Source: Pleurodeles waltl
Taxonomy: Eukaryota; Chordata; Amphibia; Caudata; Salamandridae
Assembly: GCF_031143425.1 (NCBI RefSeq)
Contig: NC_090448.1
Span: forward strand, 334,564,177 to 334,628,176
Reading direction: 5' to 3'
Length of the DNA stretch: 64,000 bases
The position numbers and the translations under genes were made by a program. Positions 32,835 through 44,634 of this stretch are shown one piece after another. The notes beneath the pieces were generated by a model, which saw only the letters and a list, made by a program, of their open reading frames with translations, searched no databases and was not told the origin of the DNA. The stretch's first letter is position 1. Each line of letters begins with the position of its first letter.

Positions 32835-32982
32835 TAAAGGCCTGGGACACTCCATCTTTCCCTGAGAGATGCCAAGCCACTAGGGTCAGCTGTCCCGAAA
32901 GAACAAGAGGATGAGGAAAGCCCAGAGGATCCAGAAGGAGGTTCCACCTGAACGGAATTAATAGAGGATGTCCGCAATTCAA

Positions 32983-34960
32983 TTACAGAGCCACCGGAAA
33001 CCAGGCTTGGGACTTCCAGGGAGGAGTCACCAGAACAAGATCCGCCTGCTGACGACAGATCTGAGCCAACACCCTGGGAATCATCAAAAAGGGAGGGAAT
33101 GCATACCCCAGATCCAGAGACCAATCCTGCAGGAATGAGTCTGTCGCTAATGCTTCCAGATTTGGCCTCCAACTGACAAACCTTTTCATTTGTCGGTTGA
33201 GACTGGAAGCAAAAAGATCTATCAAGAAAGGACCGCACCGAGCGCAGAGGGCCCGAAAAACCTTGGGGTGAAGCCTCCAGTCGCTGAAATCCCAAAGGTG
33301 ACGAGAATGCCAATCCGCAACTGAACTGCTGCTCCCTGGCAGATATTCTGCCACCACCGAGATCCGGTGTTGCAGGCAGAAGTGCCAAAAATCCTTGTCA
33401 ATCTCCGCTAGAATGCGAGATCTAGTCCCCCCAGTTTGTTGACATCTCACCGCTGAGATATTGTCCATTCGAAGAAGTATACAATTCGTCTTGAGAGGGG
33501 ACAAACCCTTGATTGCAAATGAGCCCACTAGAAGCTCCAGACAATCGATATGCAGGTCCAGTTCTGACTTGGACCAACGACCCCATGTGGAAACTGACCC
33601 GCAACGGGCCCACTTCCCCCAAAAGGCTGGCATCAGACTATCACAATCTCCGGGGAGGAACTAAAAATAGCACTGCCCTTCCAAGCCTCCATGTGGTCCA
33701 ACCACCAACTCATCTCCAATCGAGCCTCCTCCGATAGAGGAACCTGATCCGCATACCTGAGGCCCTTCTGAAGATGGGAAATTTTCAACCTCTACAGTGC
33801 TCTGTAACGGAGGGGTCCTGGAAATATTGCCTGGATGGAGGAAGAAAGCAGGCCCACCATATGAGCAATCACCCTCAATGATACAGTCAGTCTGGACAAC
33901 AGTAACCTCTATTCTCTCTTGATTCAATGAATGTTTTGAGGGGGAAGGATCAACTGAGCTCGGATGGAGTATACCCGAAATCCCAGAATATCCATCCGCT
34001 GTGCCGCAATTAATACTGACTTTTTGGCGTTGATTATGAATCCCAAATCCTGAAGAAGGGAAATGGCCCACTCCAGGTGGGAGAGGAGAAGACTGGGGCA
34101 TTGAGCCATGATAAGTATGTCGTCTAGGTAGAATATTAGACGTACCCCTCGTGAAGGAAGGAACTCAACTACCGGCCGCATCACCTTCGCGAAGCACAAA
34201 GGGGCTGAACAGAGGCCAAAAGAAAGAACCTTGTTCTCGTAATAGAGGCCTTCCCACAGAAACTGGAGAAAACGCTGGTGGGGAGGAAATATAGGAATGG
34301 TTAGATAAGCATCCTTTAGATCTAAGCAAACCATCCAGTCTCCTTCTTGGAGAATGTCCCTCAACAAGTGGATACTCTCCACCTTGAAGTGGCGATAAAC
34401 CAAGTATCCGTTGAACTCTTTGAGGTTCAAAACCAGACAGGAACCACCCCCTTTTTTGTCTACTAGAAACACAGGACTGAGAAAACCGACAGGATGCTTT
34501 GAAACCCTGACAATAGCACCTTTTCTCAAAAGTGAAGATATTTCTGCAGAAATGAAACTGCGATCTTGAAGGGAAAAATACGTCGGACGGGGAGGGGAAA
34601 ACGGCTGAGAGGGGGACTCGTAAAATTCAAGCTTGAAGCCCTGGATGCTCTCCAGGACCCAAGAATCGCAAGTGATCTTGCGCCACGCTTGCAATGAACC
34701 CCCTGTCCTGCCTCCCCCCAAATAACCTCTGAACTCACAATCACCTGTAGATCCTGCATCCTGGGAGTAGGATTGGATGCTTTTAGATCTCACTCTGCAG
34801 AACCTTGAACGAACCGCTCTCAGGCAGGAGGGGTAGAAAGTTGGGGTGGAGGAGTCATATTCTTGGAAACCACCTCCTCCTTGGTGGTAGTAACCTTGCC
34901 GAGGGCCCTGTTGGTTGAAACGGCCGAAGGCACGCTCTCTGTAGCACCCGGCCCCGTGAA
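32983..34960 (-). pseudogene. DIRS-A reverse transcriptase-RNase H, copy 1
   Basis: RT frame 33924-34793: FLVDKKGGGSCLVLNLKEFN, VCLDLKDAYLTIPI (motif A), LSFGLCSAPLCFAKVM (motif B), FYLDDILI (catalytic YLDD intact, about 34130). A frame change then leads to SWWLDHMEAW and SDASL (RNase H). The frame 32983-33630 gives CLELLV, RMDNISAV, the T-R-S segment and the DIRS-typical DLFASSLNRQMKRF plus YAFPPFLMIPRVL. Frame changes near 33.64 and 33.92 kb are shared with copy 2, so they predate the duplication. Confidence 0.85.
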
Positions 34961-35012
34961 AAAGTGGGCGAAGAACTCTTTTGATAGTCCCTTGGGCCTT
35001 GTCCAGATTCGC

Positions 35013-36034
35013 TTAAGTCGCTGCAAATTTTGAAAGTTCCTTAAGGAAAGGAGAGCCAAAAAGCAAGCCCTGAGCTAGAGGACCTGACTCCGAGGAAGCA
35101 AGGTCCACCAATTTGGTATCCAACTTAATCAATATGGAACGGCAACGTTCTGCAGAGATAGCACAACTAGCATTCCCCAGAAAGCACAGGGCCCTTTGAG
35201 GCCAACCGACCAAAACGTCGGGGTCAATGGACTCACAAGATTCCTTGGTCTGAAAATCCAGTTCCAAAATCTCTGTCAATGGGCCAGTTACATCTAAAAG
35301 CTTGTCCTGGCAACCACACCAGGCTCGATCTATGCCCTTCTTCGGGTCTTTTGAAATCATTTTCAGATAAATGACTAAAGTAGGATCCAATTCAGGAGTT
35401 TCAGTCACTTTAGAGGAGAAATCTGGTCTGGGTCACTCAGAACGCAATCTGGATCGAACCTCCTTTTCAAATCCATGCCTAATGTGGGATTCCACATAGT
35501 CTGCCACCTCCGCTGGGGGCAACCATAGGGAAGATCGGGGATGCACAAAGTCCTCCGGTTCAAACGTAAGGACTTTAGGCGCAGGAATAGACTCCTCCTA
35601 GTAGTGCGATTTCTTTGTGCACCTACGGGGGAATCATCACCTTGATCAGATGGATGGTCAGACGAGGAAGAAGCTAGATTTGCCTTGGATTTAGACTTCT
35701 GGGAGGAAGTAGCGCTATAGTCGTGATCCCTGGCCATTGACCTAATAAGGCTTTCAAAGTCCGCAGCATGCAGATTAACACTCTGCTTGAGGGTTTGAGA
35801 ACCGCTAGACAAGGAGAGTTCTGTGAGTGCTTGAACACCCAAGGGGGCTACCCATCTTTGCTGCTCAGCAAAACCAATAAGGTGGTGTTTAATAGGCCTG
35901 ATAGTCTGTGCCAAAGCCTGATTAACAGTATGACGCACTCCAGCACCCAAAGCGCAGACTAGGTCTGGCTCAAAAGATCCAGCTGGATCATCCACATAGT
36001 ATTCATCCCCTGCTTGTTCATCATAACCAGCCAT
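35013..36034 (-). pseudogene. DIRS-A gag-like ORF, copy 1
   Basis: Starts near MAGYDEQAGDEY (36034) and reads to 35405, then shifts frame at an overlapping TGA (35403-35408) into a second frame holding GWPQRALCFLGNASCAISAE, a conserved-looking block before RT in DIRS ORF1. In this copy the second frame stops early at 35013 (SKFAAT*), where copy 2 reads SKFAAAYANLDK through into RT. Function is presumed capsid or nucleoprotein; there is no zinc knuckle. Confidence 0.7.
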
Positions 36035-36157
36035 GCTGACAAAGAGCAGAGAGGGCTCCAAAGGAGCAGCAACATAGAATATGGGGAATCAAAATAGGCA
36101 GAATATCAACCCTTAAAAAAGGGGGTGATGTATATATATAAAATATATATAATATAT

Positions 36158-36187
36158 GGAAAATGTCACTTACCCAGTGTACATCTG
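36158..36187 (-). repeat. DIRS-B terminal inverted repeat end, copy 1
   Basis: 30 bp beginning GGAAAATGTCACTTACCCAG, a perfect inverted match to 36533-36562 inside the element. Sequence just inside (CTGCAGATTCACATGCTATG, about 36206-36225) recurs directly after the internal copy as CTGCAGATACACATGCTATG (about 36582). Confidence 0.88.
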
Positions 36188-36532
36188 TTCGTGGCAAGTA
36201 GTGCTGCAGATTCACATGCTATGCACAGCTCTTCTGACATCTAGTGTTGGACTCGGAGTGTTACAAGTTTTTTTTTTTTCGAAGAAGTCTTTTCGGAGTC
36301 ACAGGATCGAGTGACTCCTCCACTTGGTTACAGTGCGCATGGGCATCGACTGCATTGTTAGATTGTTTTCCCACAAAGGGTGAAGGAAGGAGTGATAGAG
36401 TATAAGAATATAAAGAGATGTCCATGCAAATGTAAATGTATCTACATATGTACAAATGTTAAACTTGAACGACTACAGGCTTCCGGGGAGGAGGGAGGGT
36501 GCATGTGCATCTGCAGGACTTCATGCCACAAA

Positions 36533-36606
36533 CAGATGTACACTGGGTAAGTGACATTTTCCGTACGATGGCATGTGTAGCTGCAGATACACATGCTATG
36601 CATAGA
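36533..36606 (-). repeat. DIRS-B internal complementary region, copy 1
   Basis: The first 30 bp complement the element's right end; the next about 40 bp (to about 36606) match, in direct orientation, sequence just inside that end, as expected for a region that spans the joined termini of the circular intermediate. Confidence 0.75.
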
Positions 36607-36643
36607 CTACAAAGCAGTTAGTCCTCCCAAAAAATAGCGGTGG

Positions 36644-37482
36644 CTAGCCTGTAGGAGTTGAAGTTGTTTGAAATAGTGTTCTTAAGACAGCCTGGCCTAC
36701 AGTAGCCTGTTGCTGAGAGAAAACATCAACACAATAGTGTTTTGTAAATGTATGAGGAGTTGACCATGTGGCTGCTTTACATATATCAGCCAGTGGTATG
36801 TTTCCCAAAAATGCCACTGACACACCTTTCTTTCTTGTAGAATGTGCTCTACGAGTAATTAAAAGTGGTCTCTTTGCTTTGATGTAGCATGTTTGTATAC
36901 ATCTAACAATCCATCTTGCTAAGCCTTGTTTAGACATAGGATTGCCTTTATGTGGTTGTTGAAAAGCAACAACAAGTTGTTTTGTTTTCCTAAAATCTTT
37001 AGTTCTGTCTACATAGTACATAAGAGCTCTTTTGAGATCTAGAGTATGAAGAGCTCCTTCTGCCACAGAGTCTGGCTGTAGAAAGAAGACTGTCAATTCC
37101 ACTGTTTGATTGATGTGAAAAGGAGATTCTACTTTTGGTAGAAATTTTGGATTTGTCCTAAGTACAACTTTGTTTGTGTACTTGGAAGAAAGGTTCCTCA
37201 AGAGTGAATGCTTGTATTTCACTAACTCTCCGTGAAGAAGTAATAGCTACAAGGAAGGCAACTTTCCATGTTAAAAATTGAATTTGACAAGAATGCATGG
37301 GTTCAAAAGGTGGGCCCATGAGTCTGGTAAGTACGATATTTAAATTCCAGGAAGGAACTGGTAGTGTTCTAGGTGGAATAATATGTTTTAATCCTTCCAT
37401 GAAGGCTTTAATTACAGGAACTCTGAATAAAAAAGTGTGTTGAGTAGTTTGTAAATACGCAGATATTGCAGTAAGGTGGATT
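36644..37482 (-). pseudogene. DIRS-B tyrosine recombinase, truncated, copy 1
   Basis: Two overlapping frames: 37158-37482 with SSRRVSEIQAF (catalytic Arg) and 36644-37222 with RRAHSTRKKGVSVAF (H-x-x-R) and TKHYCVDVF (catalytic Tyr). The frame change lies between 37158 and 37222 and also occurs in copy 2. The N-terminal domain is missing because the duplication junction falls at 37482. Confidence 0.85.
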
Positions 37483-37693
37483 CACAAGCCTTAAAGTCAT
37501 TTTTTGGGTGGGAACGCCTACCTTGCATATCATTAACGCAAGGCAGTTTCCTGCTCCAAAAAAATGACACGCACTGTGGAATATTGACATCCGCGGGGTC
37601 GGGCGCCAGTGTTTAAATATGGGGCAAGGTTTGCGCTGAATGTGCGTCAAAATTTTTGACGCACATTCGGCGCAAACAAAGTATAAATATGCC
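37483..37693. mobile_element. TIR DNA element, right-end fragment in copy 2
   Basis: Corresponds to 23208-23419 of the first copy, including the 19-bp hairpin and the right terminal repeat ending ATATGCCCC at 37693. Its left part is absent because the duplication starts inside it. Confidence 0.85.
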
Positions 37694-38831
37694 CCTGAGT
37701 TTTTTGTTAAAATTCCTGCCAATCGTCTGACATGGAGTTTACCAGCAGCAGTTGGCCCGGAGCAGACGGGGTTTGTACCAATCGCTCCCTCACGTATAAT
37801 CTTCCAACTTTTTTTCGGGTGGTGCAGTCTTAATCCAGAGGTGTGGGTGGTGGCGATTTGTATCAACATAAAGAAGGCATTTGACTCGATGGCCTAGAAC
37901 TTTTTGAGGGCCGTCTTGCGGAGAATCGGTGTTGGCGAAGTTTTCCTGCAGTTGGCAAATGTCCTTTATGCACAGCCTATAGCATGAATACAAATTAATG
38001 TAGTGGTTTCTGAGCCTATTGTTGCAGGCAGAGGCACTTGGCAGGGTTGTCCATTTTCTCCTCTGCTATATGCCTTGGTGGCGGAACCTAACATGCCCGT
38101 TGCATGAATACCACTTGCACCGAAGGCTTTTTCCTGGTCATAGGTTAATAATTTCTTCCTACACAGATGATACATTACTTTATATTTGTGAACCGGGTCA
38201 CAATTTGGCACCAGTGCTTCAGGAGTTGACACGGTTTGGGAGCCACTCAGGGCTACATAAATCTACTATCATGCAACTTACTCCTGCAACAACCCAGGTA
38301 AGCGTGGAATACCCTGTGCAGTGGATCACTGAGCCTGTATGTTATCTGGGGATTATGGTACACTTCAACCCTGACATTGTGCTTCGAGGAAAATTATGGG
38401 GTGGCAGAGCGAAAAACTGGCTGAGACAGTGGAGCGTATGATTAAATTACTGCTCTCACTAGCTGGTCGGGTGCCACTTATGAAAATGATAGTGCTCCCC
38501 GCCTATTGTTTTTGCTTATAAATATACTGCTGCTATTGCCACAAACGTGACCCACACTGTGGACAATGATGATGAGACTGGCTTGGGTGAGGGGCAGGCT
38601 AGGGTGCGCTGGGGCACTCTTATGCTGCCCTACAGTATGGGGGGGAGGGGTTGGGTGCCTGGACTTGGAGGCCTACTACCTCGCAGCGCAGAGTAGTTTT
38701 GCATATTATTGGCTGCATGGTGCCCAGGACCTTCCCCATCTACATCTTGAATGCATATTGGCGGCTCCCTCACGTGGTCTAAGGCACTGGCTTAAAGATG
38801 ATCCTCTCCCTGCATTAAAACAGATTTGCAG
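37694..38831 (+). pseudogene. L1 RT remnant, copy 2 (undeleted)
   Basis: Same RT as 23420-23937 but continuing past the YTDD box (SYTDDTLLYI, about 38160) into ELTRFGSHSGLHKS, EPVCYLGIMV and later C-terminal sequence to about 38831. This shows the 617 bases here are ancestral and were deleted from copy 1. Several stops; inactive. Confidence 0.78.
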
Positions 38832-41090
38832 CAGAGTTTAAATCAGGATATGTGTAGAGGAAGTGGGAAGAGTGCTCAGAGGACTGAAAACAAGGGAAGG
38901 CGCCAAGCCGGACTGTCTTCCAAATGAACTGTATTGGATTAAAAAAAACTAACTTACTCCAGTCCTGACAAGGCTATTAATTGCAATATACTAGGAAGGC
39001 CAGGACCAGGCATTTTCACGACATAAGACGACAATCAGTATAATATTAAAGCCCAAAAGGACACCAAAATGTGTGAATCATACAGACCAATATCGTTATT
39101 GAATAGCAAATAATGGCAAAAAGGTTGGAGAAGGTAATTGGGGGGCTTGTGCACGAAGACCAGAAGGGTTTTATGAGAGGTAGACAACTGTATGAATTGA
39201 CTCACAACTTTGTGAGTGCAATTGGCATGGCTTTGGCTACAAATTCCCCACTCACTCTTATGACTTTGGACACTCACAAGGCCTTTGACTTAGTGAGCTG
39301 GCTCTTTTTATATGAAGTAATTAAGTAATAAGGCTTGGAAGAAAAGTTCTTGCAGGGGAGGCCGGGAAGGGTGCCCTCTGTCTCCTCTGCTCTTCAAACT
39401 GTACATTGAACTGTGAACAAGTAGGATCAGGAGATCAGGCAATTTCAACACTACGATTCCATGAAAAAAGTGGCACTGTACACAGATGACCTGAAGACAT
39501 AAACAACATGATTTTAGGAGCTCGTTTGCAATTATCGTACGTTATTGATTTTGGGAGGGTGTCAGGCTACCTGGTAAACCAGCAGAAAACAGAACAGAAG
39601 ACATGGAACGCCTACTTCGATATGTCTTTGGAAAAGAAGGATTTAGATACTTAGGGGTTCAGGTGGTCACAGATTTTGACACTATGGCCCAAGTAAACTT
39701 TAATAAACTTATGATTGAAACCAACGAACATCTGGACTCATGGGCTTATCTCGCCATCTCTGTACTTGGCACAACTAATGTAATAAAAATGATGACACTT
39801 CCAGAGTTCACGTTCATCTTTAATGCAATATCTCTGAACGCTAAGGCAGAGGGGCTCAAAAAGTTACAAGGGAAATTGGGTAGCTTTATCTGGGCCCACA
39901 AGGGTGCAAGCATAGCTTGGAAAAACTACGTAAGTGCAACTCAGGGGGCGGTATTGCTTTTCCAGACTTTCAGATATATTGTTGGGCCTTTCATTTGAAG
40001 AATATGAGGTTATTACTAACAGGAGGTTTCCTGTAGACTTCTCCTCTCTATCGTGCTCCAGTTAAAAACCTCCAAGGTGAAGGTGACTACTTCCTCTTCA
40101 AAGGAAGGTTAGAATAACGACCTTGAGTAATGCGTGTAAAGTGTGGATACAGGTTAAGCAGATCCTAGGAATTCCTTATTATAGTGTCTTTGCACCAATA
40201 TGGGACTTGCCTGGAATGCCAGGTTGTCTGCAGAATACACTAACCAGGCCCTTAATAGGGTCCGGGATAAAAAGGTGGGGTCAACTGATGGAGAGGGGCT
40301 TACTGGCATCATGGGAAACACTATCTCGGCTTACAGACAACAGGCTCTCTAAATTTAAGTAGTATCAATTGGTGATTTGGGCACATGAACAGGGTAATGT
40401 CGAGGAAGGAAATAGGTACCCTTTTCAGGAAAAAAGAGGTTTCAAAATGGTACTTGATGCTGGTGCAAGGCAAGGACGGCCCCATTATTTTGTCAGAGAA
40501 AATATGAAGGATGGACCTGCCATCGCTGGAGCAAACGCATGTATGGCAAGTATCAATGTCGACATTCTGGGCCTTTGTCAAATCTGCACCTCTTAGAAAT
40601 CACTTATTTACACTATACAGAGCATACTGGTCCCTGAAGAAGTTTTACAAGCTGAGAGTGCAAAATGTGAGGTGCTGCCCTAAATGGAGCCTGGAGCAAG
40701 CGTATAATGTCCGATTATTTTGGCAGTGTCCGGACATCCAACTCTTCTGGCAGCAAGTGAGTAAGGCAACAATAGTCACAATGAAAAGAGAGATTATGGT
40801 AAGCCCTTGCACTGGTTATTTCCGGCATCCTTGAGGGTGAAGGGCCTGAAAGAAGACTTGGGGAAGTTACAGACACAACTTTTATTCACATTAGTATTAA
40901 TTGCACAGACAGAAATATGCACGAAATGGGTTTCCACTACTTCACAGTCATGCACTGACTGGGGCAGATCAGCGTTTTGTATTGGTAGGCTGGACTATGT
41001 CAGTGGAAAAAGAGCGAAGGACTCTGGCAAGCAAAAGAGTGGACAGGTGGCATTCATGTTTTGTGCCACAAGTACACATGCAAATGTGAA
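38832..41090 (+). pseudogene. Second L1 ORF2 remnant, copy 2
   Basis: Duplicate of the fragment at 23938-26560 with the same frames: AKRLEKVIGG, DTHKAFDLVSW, FRYLGVQVVTDFDTM and LFWQCPDIQLFW. A few amino acids differ (for example N-E-H for N-K-H near 39725). It lacks the 361 bp corresponding to 26139-26499, with a 2-bp (CT) microhomology at the join. Confidence 0.75.
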
Positions 41091-42730
41091 ATACTTTTCC
41101 ATTGGTATATATGCCCGGTTGCGGGCATATTTAAATCAGTGTGGCCATTTACATTCACACCTATGTGCAATCTCTTTAATATTTAAAACAAGAATGGCAA
41201 CCTAGTGGAATTGAAAGTCTTTTCCACATTTGTTGTCATTAACACTAAAGCACAATGTATTTAATATTTCAAACAGGAAGTGCTACCTAGTGGAACTGAA
41301 CACCTACTCCACATCTTGTAGAACACTGATGGTCAATTTTAAAGTCTATTCAGATGTAGCTTGGATTGCAGTCTCAGAAGATTATAGATCTTCAAGGAAT
41401 GCACCCAGCCAGATCAGACAGTACAGGATTAAGCATACACAAAACCGTCTTAGCAACTGTTTTTGCTAAGACGTTATTGTTATGGTTGCTACCCTGCATG
41501 GCCAGTCTTTTAGCAAATGTCTTAGCTTTGACTTATTATTGAGGTTTCTTAATTACAGGATCTATAACAAAAGCAGAAAATACAACTCTGTCTCAGTTTC
41601 AGCAAAAGTTCCCCATTTGTCTATGTGATGTACCACTTTAACAAAAACCTCCTTGATGGGATGGAACTCAAATCCTAGAGAAGGGTTTATAAAATTCACC
41701 AGAAACATCATCAGAACCCAGTGCTTCACAAACCACAGAGATGTTAATGGCAACCTTGATTTCAGCCATGATGGTCTCACTCTTTGTCAACATTACATTT
41801 TCATAAACTCACACAAATACCTCTTGGTATCAATACACCTTTATCTCCGTTTCAGTGTTACCACATGTAGAAAAGTGCAATGACTTGTTATCTGTAAATA
41901 TACTATTTCATTTTGGTTTGATACTAGCATGGTAAGGATGTCATCACTTATACCTAGGATAGTATCAGGATGATGCTCAGATTTCAGCAACCATTGAAAT
42001 ACAAAACTGGTGAGGCACTTGCCTTATTCCCACTAGGTGTTTATCCCCCATGCTCATGCCTTTTCTTTGAAGGCTAAATACATTTGTCTCCAAGTAAGCC
42101 AGATCGTCCTCTAGACGTCTGTTTATTGCGAAATGCAAATGTCCTGACTACAGGTTTGCCACACAGTCAAGTGTCCAGGTATTTCCAGAGAATACATATG
42201 TTACATACAGGCCGCGCCTAACTATATGTCAAAATGAGGAGGACAAGCAGTTTAAAGTGGCTAAACTTAGGGTTTATGGACTAGAAAACTAATATTCGCA
42301 ATGGTGATAATAGCAAACAGAGTGTGGGAGATTGTTTTAGGTTGACATTAGACCTGCTAACAAAAATAACAGAAATTAAATGGAAAGGAATCTTCCACTC
42401 GGTTATCCACAGAACTACATGTACTGAGTAATATTACAAGGCCATCTGGCCATACTGTTCATGCATTACAGTGCAGATACTGGGGGCGGCACAGCTGTGG
42501 CGCCTCTCCTTTCCCTAAAGAATTAGTAAGGAGAAAAGCATAAAGAGACCCTGGAATTTTAAAGGAGCAGACTCAAAGATGGATTGCAAAAATGGGTGAT
42601 ATTATCAGACTGCAGGTATGAAAGCTTTCTGAGGTATGCAAAGATACTTACATGGCTCAGCATAAACTAGCTAGAGAGGTTACTAATAGTTCAGCCAGTA
42701 TAATAACAATGAGGCGGAAAATATACACAA

Positions 42731-42775
<45 letters not shown>

Positions 42776-44177
42776 CACATACATACAGGTTTTAGGTGGC
42801 AATTTAATTAGGGATGTGTACTGTGAAAATGTTTGGGATTTTATAAAGTTCATTTTATTATGTATAATGCTTGCTGAGACTAACATAATATTTCTAGCGT
42901 TCTGATACATACGGTTAATGGGTAATTGTGCATAATAACTTATCATTGTAAATACCAACAGCTGTGTGCGTCTACTGTTTTTGTGTGGCGATGTATGTGT
43001 TCAAATAAGGATGTGTCCCTTCCCACCCACAAATTGGGAGGATCACAATCCAATCTCCAGGCTATTCATAGAGCAAATATTTTGTTAACAGAACAGTTTT
43101 AATAAAAGTATTATTTTTATGTAAGATGCTGGATCACATATGGCAAACAGCTGAGTATGTTCAGCTGATCTTGGATATAAACCTCTCCTCTTCCCAATGT
43201 ATCACTTGAGTTTATTTGAATAACTACGTAGCATGAGATATAGCCCTATTTTGCAGACTTTGAATGAATGGCAATATCCCAGCAAACATAAAAGTAGAAT
43301 CAAGTAACTCACTCCCCAGTTGTTGTATCCATAATTAGCTACCGGTGTTGACCAAAATATAACTACAATTTACATGATACAATACATAAATCTACTTCAT
43401 ATACTTTCAAAGTACAATACATCGCACAACTATTGCACCCAACTCTCCCTGTCACATAACTGATCTGCCATCCAGATGAAGCTATAAAGCACTATTAAAG
43501 TCCCCAGTCAAAATAACGAACCAACAAACTGACTGCAAAATTGCTGCTCCCATTCTTGAAATTCCAGAATACCATTATTTTAGCATAAATATTGCTCATG
43601 GCCTTTTTAAACTGGCCAATTTTACCCTTAACAGTAACATTACGCCATTCTATGTTTCTACTCTGAAATTAAGATCCCAACTAATCAGTCATTACCCCGC
43701 TATAGTGCAAGAAAATAAAAATAAAGTGTGATAACCCTATTTATTAAAACCTGCATGAGTACTTCTTAGAAGAGGTGTCTCTTCTACTATAGACAAATTG
43801 ATACTATGCCTACTAAAGGTTAAGCTTTTAATTCACTGTATGTGAGCATTTTAATGAACAGCCAAAAAGATGACAGGCGATCCTGCTATTGAACCTAACT
43901 CTCCATGTCATACACGTGTCTAACACGCCAAAGACATTCAGATAAATACAGAGCATACCATTCATTCTAACTGAATCCCCCTAACCTCCAGTGATATGAG
44001 CCATCTCCAAAAACAAACTGAACTATCAACCTTGTGTTCTGGGATTTAACATCACTATGAACACATTCACATAACATATTTGCCTTAGGACCTAACAGAG
44101 TCAGGTTTACTTACGCAGAATAATCTGTTTTATTTTGTGTCCATATTGCCACGTGACTTTTCAGTTCCGCACTGCTT
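41091..44177. other. AT-rich non-coding DNA, copy 2, left of the LINE
   Basis: Duplicate of about 26567-29670. It holds the diverged 75-bp repeat (about 41155-41310), the 11-bp hairpin (41446-41473) and the shorter AC/AT microsatellite (about 42729-42783). No gene recognised. Confidence 0.6.
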
Positions 44178-44188
44178 AATATTAACTA
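44178..44188. repeat. LINE target-site duplication, left copy
   Basis: AATATTAACTA, repeated at 50627-50637 after the LINE tail. The uninterrupted site CTTAATATTAACTACAG is present in copy 1 near 29.67 kb. The first two A's could derive from the tail. Confidence 0.9.
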
Positions 44189-44340
44189 GCGCAAGGAGGT
44201 CCCGAGAGGCGTGTCAAGGGCGGGAGCCCTTTAAATTTCTTATCGCGCTCCCGCCGTCGCGGGAAGCGCAAGGAGGTCCCGAGAGGCGTGTCAAGGGCAG
44301 GAGCCCTTTAAATTTCTTATCGCGCTCACGCCGCGCGGGA
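44189..44340 (+). promoter_or_regulatory. Two tandem 5' monomers (probable LINE promoter)
   Basis: Units 44189-44265 (77 bp) and 44266-44340 (75 bp) both begin GCGCAAGGAGGTCCCGAGAG and differ by a few bases. They are followed by a GC palindrome (GCCCGGGCATAGCCCGGGC, about 44343-44361). Tandem 5' monomers carry promoter activity in mouse L1; a promoter role here is inferred from position and structure. Confidence 0.65.
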
Positions 44341-44634
44341 CGCGCCCGGGCATAGCCCGGGCCAAGGGCGGGCCCGTCCTTGCCCGTCATTGCCAGGAAG
44401 AGGCAGGACAGGGCCACCCCCCTGACATTCATCTAAAGTTGCATGGGCACGTATGGCTGCCTGAAGGTACTGTGTTGATACTTACTCCTAAATAGGTCCT
44501 TTTATAGAGGGCCTTTGGACCGTATTCTCCACCTATTGTTGCGACGCTCGACTAGCCCTTCTCCTACTCTCCTTTATAATTACATATTGGGGTCTGGTTC
44601 ACAGAGCCAAAGCACTATTTAGGCAGCTTAATCC

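Larger units (their letters stand above)
31294..36157 (-). mobile_element. DIRS-type element (DIRS-A), copy 1
   Basis: Minus-strand element with gag-like ORF, RT-RNase H and tyrosine recombinase in that order, the hallmark of DIRS elements, which integrate by recombinase and leave no target duplication. The 3' end motif (31294-31320, TTAAGGACACGGAGGCGAGG) has an inverted partner 522 bp inside (31816-31843), as expected for a terminal repeat and the internal complementary region of DIRS. I found no matching left terminal repeat before DIRS-B starts at 36158, so the 5' end may be missing. Confidence 0.82.
23208..37482. repeat. 14.3-kb direct tandem duplication, copy 1
   Basis: Sequence from 23208 to 37482 recurs from 37483 to 58441 in the same order and strand. 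At the junction, DIRS-B recombinase sequence (…AAGGTGGATT) runs directly into TIR-element sequence (CACAAGCC…). At the outer right edge the same DIRS-B sequence continues normally (GGATTCTGATG). Microhomology at the junction is at most 1 bp (C). Compared with copy 2, this copy lacks 617 bp (at 23937/23938), keeps 361 bp lost in copy 2, and lacks the 6.4-kb LINE. Confidence 0.92.
36158..37482 (-). mobile_element. DIRS-type element (DIRS-B), 3' part, copy 1, cut by the duplication junction
   Basis: Holds the right terminal repeat (from 36158), the internal complementary region (36533-36600) and the C-terminal two-thirds of the recombinase. It ends abruptly at 37482, where TIR-element sequence begins. 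The intact continuation is in copy 2 (57118-62365). Confidence 0.85.

Noticed and set aside
44137..44432. Repeated open frames over the LINE 5' end
   Set aside because: They span the insertion boundary and merely translate the 77-bp monomers.
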